NCBI GenBank assembly: GCA_002368545.1
Contig: MTSC01000001.1
Location: forward strand, 559,018 to 623,017
From: Ramichloridium luteum
Lineage: Eukaryota > Ascomycota > Dothideomycetes > Mycosphaerellales > Dissoconiaceae
DNA length: 64,000 nucleotides
Reading direction: 5' to 3'
The position numbers and the translations under genes were made by a program. Within the stretch, counting starts at the first letter, position 1. Each line of letters starts with the position of its first letter. The notes below the pieces were generated by a model that was not told where the DNA came from, made no database searches, and saw nothing but the letters and a program-made list of their open reading frames with translations. This document shows positions 1 through 9,765 of the stretch, in pieces.

Positions 1-96
1 AAGCTCGGCTCGGCGGGCTACGACTCGGGCTATCATCCCGGCGCGCCGCATATGATGACGCCCGTGGGCGGGGGCTCGCGGATGGAGATTGACTGA
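1..96 (+). CDS. 3' end of an unidentified gene
   Basis: An open frame enters from the left edge and ends with TGA at 94-96, leaving 31 codons. The visible tail is rich in Gly, Tyr, His and Met and ends in MEID. No domain is visible, so I cannot name the product. The frame is supported only by its position and by the absence of stops before 94. It faces the DAP1-like gene convergently, about 430 bp away. Confidence 0.45.
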   Translation, partial: KLGSAGYDSGYHPGAPHMMTPVGGGSRMEID

Positions 97-526
97 TCGA
101 TTGGGTTTTCATATGCAGCGAATGGGCACCTGGCTCAGGTACCCTTGATAGTGTTTCCTTGGGAGAATTTTGGACGCAGAAGAAGACGTTGTAAGCGACG
201 GGCTTGTGCCTGCCTAGACTCTTTTCTCGCTGACAGGCTGCTTTTTGAAAGGGTGGCAATCTGATGTTGTTTAGTGGTTTTTAATCCAAATGTCACGTCT
301 TCATGTGTATCTGTACGATGTCTCCTTTCCGAGTAACTGTATGTCACTGGAGACGCAATTTTTTCTTGACTGTGGGATGACTATACTTCCTCATGGATTT
401 CCTTTCATACCATGACAATCTCTGGCCATCCTTTCTGACCTCCCAGGGGTCTCCAAGCTAGGTCCATTCCCACCCTCCCACAAAGCTTCCTTCCGTCCGA
501 CCAGCATTTCAATCACATTTCCCCCC
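97..526. other. convergent intergenic spacer
   Basis: This spacer lies between two gene 3' ends. It should hold two 3' untranslated regions and their polyadenylation signals. I see no reading frame with coding character and no repeat. Confidence 0.5.
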
Positions 527-1119
527 CTACAAGTTCGCCCCCGTGTTCTGCGCGCCCTCGACCTTGCCCTTGATGTTATATCGCTTGCTGAAGAACGTGA
601 ACCAGTCGTCCAGCACCTTCTTGTGCTCGTCCGAGAGGTCGTACCAGTCCGGTCGCACCTCTTCGGGTTTGAGCGAGGACTGCGCGAGCGCGCGCGAGGC
701 GTCCTTGCCCGCGAAGACTGTGAGATATGTCAGGCTTTCGAGCGTTTCAGGGACCAGAAGTGGGGAACGGGAGAAGATGGCAGGGCTGTACCTGAGTAGG
801 ACCCGCCGGGCGCGTAGGCGTCCTTGCCGGAGACGTCGAAGACGGTGCCCTGGAAATCATCGAGTTGGTTATTGGAGTGCTAGACTATGATATGAACTGT
901 TCGAATACCTTGATAGCAACGTAGGTGGGGTAGCCTTCAGTCTTGCCTGAAATTTTGAAGACTTAATCAGCTTGCTTTCTTCCCTTCAGATCCTGTTCCA
1001 AGAAATCTTGATCGGTGTTTTGACAACATACCGTCACACTTGGCGAGGTGTTCGAGGCTGATAATGTCGTCCTTGGGAGGGTCGAGATCGACCTTGACCT
1101 TGGGCTCAAAACCGGGCAT
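527..1119 (-). CDS. DAP1: Dap1/MAPR cytochrome b5-like heme-binding protein
   Basis: Four exons (1032-1119, 909-946, 792-849, 527-717) join in frame to 124 residues. The product matches the membrane-associated progesterone receptor family, small heme proteins that support cytochrome P450 enzymes of sterol synthesis (known for yeast Dap1). After the start (MPGFEPKVKVDLDPP) a cytochrome b5-like fold runs to about residue 100. It contains GTVFDVSGKDAYAPGGSY followed by VFAGKDASRALA. Tyr54, in DAYAPGG, aligns by family knowledge with the axial heme tyrosine. Unlike animal PGRMC proteins there is no N-terminal membrane helix. The start was chosen because it is the first ATG of the conserved frame. 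All introns are GT-AG. DAP1 as the exact ortholog is likely but not proven. Confidence 0.88.
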
Positions 1120-1713
1120 ATTTGCTTTTGACTTCTTCAATGGCTTTTGTTGAAATTCCGTTTATGGATATGAATAATAGATATAGCAGTACTCTCAATC
1201 AGATACTCGACTCGTGCACAAACCGACCTCGGCGGGGGATGAGGGCACAAGGCTGTCGCCACTCGGCGCTAGTCTGGATCGAGGCTTATGCAGAATAATA
1301 TGAATATCATTGGGCATGTACGTCTGGATTCAACATGGACGTCATCTGCCAATGTCTTGTGCGACCGTCGGTGATAAGTCAGGCTCATTTGTAACTCTAG
1401 TCTCGGCGTCGAGGATTCTCAGAATGCGACACAAGTAACCGACATATGCCACGGCCTGAGGTCTCGCGTGGACTTCGTGAAGTATGAATTCAAATACCTC
1501 AGTGAAGTATTGCCATGTGTAGCGCGGTGCACAGGGCAGACCAATGTCTTCCTTTGAATATCATACAGCTCAATTTTTACTGCAGTATTGGAACGTTGTG
1601 ATGGCATTGGGCTTGGTAAATCCAACCTGACCATTGCTCTCTCGCGGCTACATCTCGCGAGCAGGGGTAAGACAGCGACAAGCCTCACTGCCTGTTCCTA
1701 TTGATCTGTCTTC
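1120..1713. other. intergenic region between DAP1-like and TRM2
   Basis: About 590 bp holding the promoter of the DAP1-like gene and the 3' end of TRM2, both on the minus strand. The short frames here have no codon bias or recognisable motif, and I see nothing else. Confidence 0.5.
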
Positions 1714-3706
1714 TTACACGGCCTTTTCGCCTGTCCTTGCCAAAATCGCAACTCCCTCCACATGACTCGTTTGCGGGAAAAAATCAAAACCCCGCACACT
1801 TTCGATCTCATACAATCCCCCCTGCACTGCCGGCTCCTCGCCCTCCTCTTGCAATCCACCCACCAGCCAACCGACATCCCGCGCCTGCGTATGCACATTA
1901 CACGACACGTAGCAGATCCGCGCGGGGCCGTACTTCAGCAGCTGGCGGATGAAGTCCCGATCGCAGCCTTTCCGTGGCGGATCGAGGATCACGGCCGTTT
2001 CGGCGGGTGGGAATTGTGTAGTGTCGACGCTGGCGAAAAGGGCGTTGGCGTCCGCCGCGAGGAACTTTGTTGAGTCTAGGGCGAGAGAGTTCAGAGTTGC
2101 ATTGCGGGATGCGAAGTCGATCGATTGGCCTGAAACGTCGATGCCGATGCTGCGCGTGAACATTTGTGACAAGGTGATGGTGAAGAAGCCGGAGCCGCAG
2201 TAAGCGTCGATCATGTTTTTTATCGGTGCTTGGGCGGAGTCCTCGGACTTGGGACCCAAAATATTGTCGCGGATATATTGGGTGACGAGGGGTAGAATAG
2301 AATTGTTGTTCTGGAAGAAGGCGCCGGCGGGATTGTCGAGCCGGAAGCCGTCGATGTACTCGGTCGAGGTTTGCTTGTGGTCGGTGATGCAGATCTTAGT
2401 ATCGATGTGCTCGCCGCGATCCTCGATGACTGGGTCGTTGTCTGAGGGCGTTTCGCCGTCCTTCGCTGTCGACGTCGCCGATTTGCTCAGCACGTCTTTT
2501 GGCGCTCGTGACGTGCTTTCTCGCAGGAGCAATGTGGCACCTGAAGATCCGATTATTAGCCATTTGACTCCTCCCGCCTCTCCTGCACCTAGAAGGCTTA
2601 CCTCGCTGATACGTATCAATCTCCTTCTCCACCCTCTTCCTCTCCCTCCGCATCCCTCGCCTCACGACCTCCGTCCCGATGATACAATCCTCGATGTCCA
2701 TCGTCTTCCTCGTCCCCTTCAACATGAACCCGATATCCGGTACACCGGGCCAATTTGCCTTGACCCCGTGTCGCCGATCCCGGCGTCCATTCGGCGGCCC
2801 ATCGAAATGCGGCGTCAGCTTCGTCCGGTACCCATACTGCAGCGGCGATCCGATGGTCTCGCCGACCGTCGGCACCGCCGAAGCCGGCAAGCCGGAGAAA
2901 TTGGCATATGCACGCTCGACCACCGTCCGCTTATGCGCCAGCTGCGTCGCATACGGCAGATGCTGGAACTGACAGCCGGAGCAGGAGGCGAAGTACCGGC
3001 ATGGCGGCGGCTCCGGGGCGCGCTGCGGCGACGGCGTGACAAGGGAGACGTAGTCCGCAAGCGAGTATCCCTGTACAATAGGGGCAGCAGCGCCCGATCC
3101 TGATCCTTCGTCTTGCTTCTTCTCGCCCTTCTGCTCCTCCTCTGCGTCATTCTGCGCACTCGCTTCTTCCACAAGGATATTCGCATGCCGGTACACGCGC
3201 GCCTTAACGACATCCCCCGGCGCCGTGAACGGCACGACATACACCCGGCCGTCCTTCGCGCCGAGCCCGTCGCCCGTGGACGACAGGCGGGAGATTTCGA
3301 CGTCTATTTCCGACTGCAGTTCCGGTAGTTGCGACTCCACAGCACCCAATGCATCGGTCGCAGGCGTCGCAGGGGCAGCAGCAGCAGCAGCGACGCCATC
3401 ACCTCCCGCTCCGCCCTCTGTCTTCCCCAACTGCAACTCCCTCAACAGACTCCGCACGTCATGCAACAGCACCTCTTCATTCGATCCCTCCGTCGCGGTA
3501 ATCCCAGCCGGGGCGCCGGCGCCCGTCTTCAGCTTCTTGCTCTTTTTGAAATGTCGCTTGCCTTCATTGAAGCTGCGCTTTTGCGCCGCCATGTTGATGG
3601 TGATGCGCACAGCAGCCGCAGGACTGGTGCGAGGAATCGTAGGTCGGGAGAAGATGCGCAGGAGCGAGGTCGTGGTCGTGCTGCTGGGGCGCACGAGACT
3701 GAGCAT
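1714..3706 (-). CDS. TRM2: tRNA (uracil-5-)-methyltransferase, TRM2 type
   Basis: Two exons (2602-3706, 1714-2540; 61-nt GT-AG intron) give 643 residues. Family knowledge: this enzyme makes ribothymidine at U54 of tRNA. A TRAM-like region lies near residues 134-222. Then comes Cys236-x5-Cys242-x2-Cys245 (CRYFASCSGCQFQH), the iron-sulfur signature of the RumA/TrmA group. The class I methyltransferase core follows: DAYCGSGFF from about 480, DPPRKGCD, and the catalytic VSCN with Cys582. An insert rich in Glu and Ser (about 180-210) splits the N-terminal half. Two starts are possible. The first ATG adds a 38-residue basic, Ser/Thr-rich leader that looks mitochondrial. The second, at 3592 (MAAQKRSF), would give a cytosolic or nuclear form with a KRHFKKSKK basic patch. 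Confidence 0.92.
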
Positions 3707-4387
3707 GTGTGTTGTCGCGAGAGAACGCCTGTGGGAGGCGAGGATGGGAGCTTTCCTAAATTTCTTGCTGCGCTATCGCCGTCATTTCGGTGGTTTTGCT
3801 GACCCAAAATTTCGAATTGCGGGAGCATTGATTCGGCGGCTGGCCAGCCGTTCGGGGGTGACCAGGGCTGCCCGTGGTGGGATCACTACAGTATCACAAC
3901 CACCAACGACCACAAATATCAAGACAATACATTCCGAGACTGCACTGACGACGAACTGAGGATAGATGATCATGAGTAAAATCAACAATAACTCGCATTA
4001 GATATAGCTAACATCATCAACAGAACCACAAAGAGGGGGATATCGTATCGTGAAAGGGGAAAGGAAGCAAAGCACCCACACCAGTCCTGGCGAAATGGAC
4101 AGAAACAAAACGCCCTGGAACCGCGCCGCGCCGCCCTCTTGCCCCAGCCAAGCAGAATATCAGAAATCATGAAAGCAAGTACACACAAACTTCGACCGGA
4201 TCTCATAACAAGCAGCACCACCACGGAGGGTGGAGGCTATGGGCGAGAGGCCCAATCATCGCAGTTCGTTCATCGTCGTCAAAGTAATCGTACCGACTTC
4301 CCCATTGATCAATGGGGAAAGTCGTACTGACCATCAAACTCACAATCTCGTCATCTTTCACTCTGTCCCATCCGATCAATCTCCAAC
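3707..4387. other. intergenic region upstream of TRM2
   Basis: About 680 bp with the TRM2 promoter and the 3' untranslated region of the large repeat-protein gene. Open frames here on the plus strand are extensions of antisense shadows of TRM2. I see no gene. Confidence 0.5.
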
Positions 4388-7300
4388 TTACAACTCATCC
4401 TTCGCCCTCCCCGTGACACTCTCCACCACCGTCCCAACCGTCTTCGCCGCCTCCTCCGCCACCGCGCTCGCCTGCTGCGCGAATTCCGCAACCTGGGAAT
4501 TTGCGCCCGCGATCGCCGCCTCAATCTGCTTCCCGAAGCTCTCGAGGTACGCGGAAGCCTCAGCCGCGACGCTGGCGGCAACGCTCGAGGCTGTGCCGTA
4601 CGTGTCCGTCGGCTTCCCGGCCGCACCGTACACGGCCGCGGAGATGGCGGAGTAGGCTTCCGCGCCGGCGGCGGCGAGGCTGCTTTGCGCGGCCTCGGCG
4701 TAGCCGGTTTGGGTGCCATAGATTGCCGACGAGACGGCGGAGGCGGCGTCGTTGTAGGCCGACGCGGCGTCGCTATAGACGGAAGCCGCGGCGGAACTGG
4801 CGGAGTCGTAGTAGCCCGTGGCGGTGGCGGTGGGATTCGCGTAGATTTGCTGGCTGGCGGCGGCCACGGCGGCGCCGAGCTGCTCGTGGAGGTGCTCAAG
4901 GATGCTCGGGGCTTGGGCGGTTGGCGCGACGAACACGGAGGCGATCACCGAGGAGGCGGACGCGTAGGCGTCGCTGGCGTAGCTGGAGGCGCTCGCAGCG
5001 TAGGCGGGCGCACCGGTCGAGTAGACGGAGTGCAGGCGGGAGTAGACGCTGTCCGTGAAAGCGGGCTCCTTGCCGCTGACGAGCTCGGAGAAGAGCGCCT
5101 GCACGGCGGCATACTGGGCGGCGGCTGCCTCGGTAGCCTGAGCGGCGTAGGCGCCAGCTTGAGAGCTGCGGAAATACATGTTAGCCAAGGCTTCAGAACT
5201 CGTGACACTGGAATTAATCTTACTAAACAGCCTGCGTAAAAGGCGGAGGCGTGCCATAAACCTGCTCGCTGGCCCGCGCGATCAGGGCCTCCCAGTTCTC
5301 CGCAGCCTGGGACGCGATGGACTCGGACCAGGACGGCTCCGTGCCGTAAACCGCCTCGCTGACCGCAGACGACGCCGACTCGACAATGCCCGTCTGGGTA
5401 CCATAGAAGAGCGAGCTAGCGCTGGAGGAAGCGGCTGCGAGAGTGGCCGAGGCAGCCGAGACGGCAGCATCGTACTGGTACTGCAAGTCGGCGAAGATGG
5501 AGTCGTCGGGGGCGCGACGGGAACCGGCGGCGCTGATGGCAGAGTCGCGGAGGCTCTCAAGGGCCGCGGCAGCGTCGGCAACGGCGGAGCTGTAGGTCGC
5601 CTGGGCGGCGGCGATGAAGCCAGAGACGCCAGTCGTGGGCGTGGCTCCCAGGGCGCTGGAGGCGGCCGCGAGGAATTGCGTGTACTGGTCGTGTGCGAGA
5701 CCAATGCCCTCATAGTAGGCACGCTGGGCGGTGGCCAGATATTGCTGGTGGAGTGGGGCGGGCTCGAGACCGACGGCCACCTTGGCGCTCTGGTACTGGG
5801 CGGAGGCAAGGCTCAGGCCCTCGGAGAGGCGAGAAGATGCAATGGCCGAAACGCTCTCATAGCCACTGGGAGTGGGACGGGCGACTGCCGCGGCGATGGC
5901 GGAGGTGATGCTCTCGAAATAGCCCTGCGAAGTGGTGCCAAAGACGGACTGAAGCTTTTCGTTGGCAGCCGAAACAGCGTTCGAGTAGGCCGATTCGGCC
6001 GAGGCGTACAACTGTTCATGAATCGGCGACGGTGAGCCGGTGACCTGAGCCGAGACGTCCGACTTGGCTCGAGCGTATTGCTTAGCAGCCGCCTTGACGG
6101 CAGCGGCGTAATGCGAGCTAGCCTCCGAGGCGGCGGCATCCAGGACAGGGCTCACAGTGGGCTCGGTACCATCATCGAGGATAGGGTCGCGGGATTCCAC
6201 GATGATCTCAGCCATAGCACCAGCGAAGACCTTCTTGGAAGCCTTCGCTCCGACGCTCTGGACACTCTCGTAGGCATCAGACGCGGCGGAGGCGACATCG
6301 TCGGCGACTGATGCCGCACTTTGTTGCGCCTGTACGTGAATCGGCTCGGGCGAGCCAAGGACGACCGACGACACACTCTCGTAAGCAACGCTGGCCGCGC
6401 TTGAAACAGAGTCGGTGGCCGCCTTGGCGTTGACGCTCTGCTCGGAGATGACGCTGGCGAGGGACGGGTTGACAGTCTCGCTGGAGACAGAAGCAACGCT
6501 TGAATAAACCGAGGAAGCAGAAGAAGAGAGGTGTTCCACGACAGGCTTCTCGGAGCCCACAACGGCCGCAGAAATCTTGGAGGCGACATCCGTAGCGGTG
6601 TCTGACAGGTTAGATTCGGTCCCAATAACAGCAGCGGAAACCTGCGAGGCCACATCAGCGGCGCCCTCGGAGAGTGAAGAGGCCTTGTCCGCGACAGCAG
6701 AAGACGCAGCGGAAGCAGCATCAGTGGCGCTGTCCGAGAGACCAGAGGGCGTGCCTAGAACAGCTGATGAGATGGACGAGGCGATATCGGTAGCGGTGTC
6801 GCTAAGACCAGACTCGGTGCCCAAGACCGCCTCGGATGCACCAGAAGAAAGGGCGGCCGCAGCGCTCGCGGCGCTGGCAGTGACGCTCTCGAAAATTGCC
6901 TGCTCCTTGGAGGCCTCCTCAACACGAAGAGCAGCGGCAGCAGCTTCGGCAGCAGCGGCCGCCTGCGCAGCGAGCTTCTTTTGCACCCGCTTCGCGACGG
7001 GCGGGACCCACATGGGGGAGAAGTCCTCAGAGTCATCCTCGGCCTCGATCTTGGACTTGGCGATGTCGCGGAGACGCATAAGCTCGTTGACGGCGCCCTC
7101 TGCGACAGCCATGCCGCTTTCCTCGACTTGCTCACCAGCCAGGGTGGCAGAGGCAAGGCCAGGGTGGGCGTGGGCCGCCGACGAGACGCTGGCGTGCCAA
7201 TCCTGGCTCGCCTTCTTGAGGTCATTGTACTTGGCCCACTCCTTGTGGGGCAGCGAAGTGGAGGCATACTTGCGTCCGATCTCAGTAAGGCGGAGCTCGC

Positions 7301-8744
7301 GAATGTGGTCGATGGTCTCAAGGGTGGACTGCAGCGCCTTCTCGACGAGCTCGTTGGTCTCGGCATCATAGTTGGTCTTCCATTCACGGATAGCGAGGGC
7401 CTTCCCCTTGACCTTCTGGCCAGCGGCACGCAGAGTAGTCAGGAGATCCTCCTCGGCGAGCTGCAAGGCCTCGTCGGAAGGATCCTCAGGGAGCGCCTTG
7501 ACGAGCTTCAGAGTGTGGGACTGCACATCCGAGACCGCAGTCTGGAAGATCTCCTCGAGCTGCACAACGAGCGCGCTGCCCACGCCGTTGGCGCGGGACT
7601 TGATCTGGCCGGACGCGAGCTCGTTGATGCGCTCCAGCAGATCCTCAACGCCCTCATCAATCGCGGTATCGGCAAGAACCTTCCAGCTCTTCAGGTCCTC
7701 CTGGAACTGGACCTTGGGGTCCACCTGTGTTTCGGCGGTGGCCGAGGAGACGATCTCTTCAATAACAGACGCCGGAGATCCGGCAGCTTTGCTGGCGATG
7801 GAGGAAACGGAAGCAGCGACCGAAGACGCGCTCGACGAGGCCTTGGCGAGCTTAGTCGAAGTCTCGATGCTCTTGATCTCCGCCTGCAGCTTCTTGCCAT
7901 CCCGGTAGCGGCCGAGACGCTCGGTGATGCGCAGCAATTGCGGCTCGACATTCTCACCGTAGAGCACGCGCAGCTTGGGCCAGATCCGACGGTTCCAGAA
8001 ATCGAGCGCGTGGTCGCCGGCGACGCGCGCCTGCGGCAGGGCCGTCTCGACGGCGAACTGCTGGCCACGGCTGGCCAGGTCCTGGGCGACGGGGGCCGCC
8101 TTCTCGTACGCCGGCTGCAGGCGCGACTGCCAGAGGCCAAAGGCGTTCTGGCGGGCGGTATCATAGTGCGGCTGGACGGCCTCCTGGGCCTTCTTCACGT
8201 GCGGCGCGAGGTTGGCCTCGTACTGCTTCTCGACCTCGAGCGAGAGTGTGTCCAGGTGCGGGCGGACCGACTTCTCCCACTGCTTTTGCCCGAACTTCTG
8301 GGCGTCGGCGACGCGGGGCGCGCCGTGGGCGTTGTAGAGCGCGACGCCCGGCCGGTAGACGTGCTTGTTGACCTGGTCCACGTACGGCTGCACCGTCGCG
8401 ACGTGCGGCGCCAGGTACTGGTCATAGTAGGGCGCGGCGTAGGGCGCAACGAGGTCGCGGGCGCGAAAGTACGGCGTGCAGACGTAAGTGTCCTGCTTCG
8501 AGTCCGTCAGGCCCTGGGGCGTCGACGGGCAGCGAAAGACGACGGTGTAGAGGACGGCCCAGACGGCGAGCTTCGCGGACTTGTTGATCGTCCAGCCGAT
8601 GAAGCTGCCCTTGTTCTTCCGCTTGCTGCGCGAGGCTCGCTTTGCAGCCGGGGTCGCGTGGACGGAGCCATTCGCGTGACCGTTCATCTTGACGGGTCGG
8701 TCGATGGAGGATGAGGTTGGAGAGGAAGAAGAGTCGACGGCCAT
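4388..8744 (-). CDS. giant Ala/Ser-rich amphipathic-repeat protein
   Basis: Two exons (5224-8744, 4388-5165) flank a 58-nt intron with a GTAAGA donor. The donor interrupts what would otherwise be a TAG stop. The product has 1432 residues. The N-terminus is basic (KRASRSKRKNKG), then a short hydrophobic stretch (AKLAVWAVLYTVVF) at about 55-70. Up to about residue 280 there are repeated proline-spaced helical units (PYVDQVNKHVY, RPHLDTLSLEVEKQY, APHVKKAQEAV). A charged helical middle region follows to about 600. The remainder is almost wholly Ala/Ser/Val/Tyr helices punctuated by G-T-x-S/T-G and G-S-P-x-P-I-H turns. No catalytic domain is visible. Family knowledge: such repeats resemble lipid-surface or LEA/perilipin-like amphipathic helices. 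Similar fungal proteins have been labelled as homeobox factors, which nothing here supports. Function is unknown; a membrane- or lipid-surface role is my inference. Confidence 0.85.
6558..6821 (-). repeat. four tandem 22-residue coding repeats
   Basis: Residues 642-729 of the large repeat protein consist of four adjacent 22-residue units (4 x 66 nt) with no linker. The units follow the pattern G-T-x-S-x-L-S-(D/E)-x-A-x-D-x-A-S-x-x-S-(S/A)-A-V-(hydrophobic). The third unit is the most divergent, beginning DKASSLSEGAADV. A period of 22, twice 11, is the classic spacing of lipid-binding amphipathic helices (apolipoproteins, synuclein, LEA proteins). The repeat boundary is exact at the nucleotide level. 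Confidence 0.9.
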
Positions 8745-9765
8745 CGCTTTTCTCCCAGGTAGCCAAGGGCAGCTCGAGATTCTGCCAACAATTCCGACCG
8801 CCTAGCGCCAACGGTCGGCTCGGTGACCCTCGTCGTCACTCGCTGCCACGGCTGCCTGCTTCACACGCGCCTGCACAACTTTTTATGCCGACACCGGAGG
8901 ATTCTGCCAGGACGATCCAATACCACCGACGTTGTGACGAGAGAAGCCTCTGCTGTAGCCGAGCAGACCGGACGGTGTGTTTGTGTTGATCGAAGAAGCA
9001 ATTTGTGTGCACGCGCTAGCGGAGCCGAGGGTGCTCGCTGAGGGTGTGTGTGGGTGTGTGGGTGGGTGCGCGATGATGCACGTCAGTCAATCGCTGGAAT
9101 TTCTCCGCATGCTCTCCGCATGTGTTATCTGTCCGTACGGCAAGTGAGTTCTCTCCGGACGGCGTTCAAGACAAGCCTTGCAAGAACGAGTCGGAGAGTG
9201 ACTGTCATGAAGAAGTGCACAATCTACGATAAACGGGCGTCACATGCGAGCAGCTTGAGGTAACGAGAGCGTCACGTCATAAGTGTGTGGTGTGAATGGG
9301 GAAGCACCACACACTTTCCCGGCTCCGCCCCCGGTTTTCCTCCACCTATTCCAGGTTCTGTGCAACTCACCAGCGACGCGGGCGTGGCGGGGCTGTCTCA
9401 GATTGCGCCAGGCGATACTGTGGGACCTATAGGGATATGACATTGGATTAACTGATTCGGCAAGGATGGAAGCGAAAATTGGTGCTGCCACGTGTCTGAA
9501 GACAGCAGCACAATGTAGTCAAGGCCAAACGAGATCTTCGAATGTTGAGGATATCATAATGCAAATTTCATGGAGGGTATCTTAACCAGCTAACTGTCCG
9601 AGCCAAAAGCGGAAAACTAAATACTACAATCTACAAGAATGAAGATGCAAATCCTCACGTATCCACAATTCAATGCGTGCTGTACATCCGGTTTTCCCAT
9701 CCCACAATAGAGTCTCGTAGACCATCAAACGCCATTTATACTTCCCACCTCCAAAATGCACCGAT
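8745..9765. other. promoter region of the large repeat-protein gene
   Basis: About 1 kb with the promoter of the large repeat protein (minus strand, start at 8744) and the 3' end of the TENA-fusion gene. It contains GT-rich sequence around 9040-9070, described separately. No gene is visible. Confidence 0.5.
9042..9066 (+). promoter_or_regulatory. G-quadruplex-type G3 tract
   Basis: Four runs of three G are separated by loops of 7, 5 and 1 bases (G3-N7-G3-N5-G3-N1-G3). This meets the usual G-quadruplex sequence rule. It lies about 300 bp upstream of the start codon of the large repeat protein, on that gene's template strand. Whether it folds or regulates anything is inference. Confidence 0.5.

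Noticed and set aside
3225..3959. 244-codon plus-strand frame over the TRM2 start
   Set aside because: Mostly antisense to TRM2 exon 1, which has a well-supported frame and intron.
6981..8714. 577-codon open frame antisense to the giant repeat-protein gene
   Set aside because: It lies wholly antisense to a gene with GC-rich third positions and Ala/Ser repeats, which leaves the opposite strand open by composition. The product is low-complexity with no domain.
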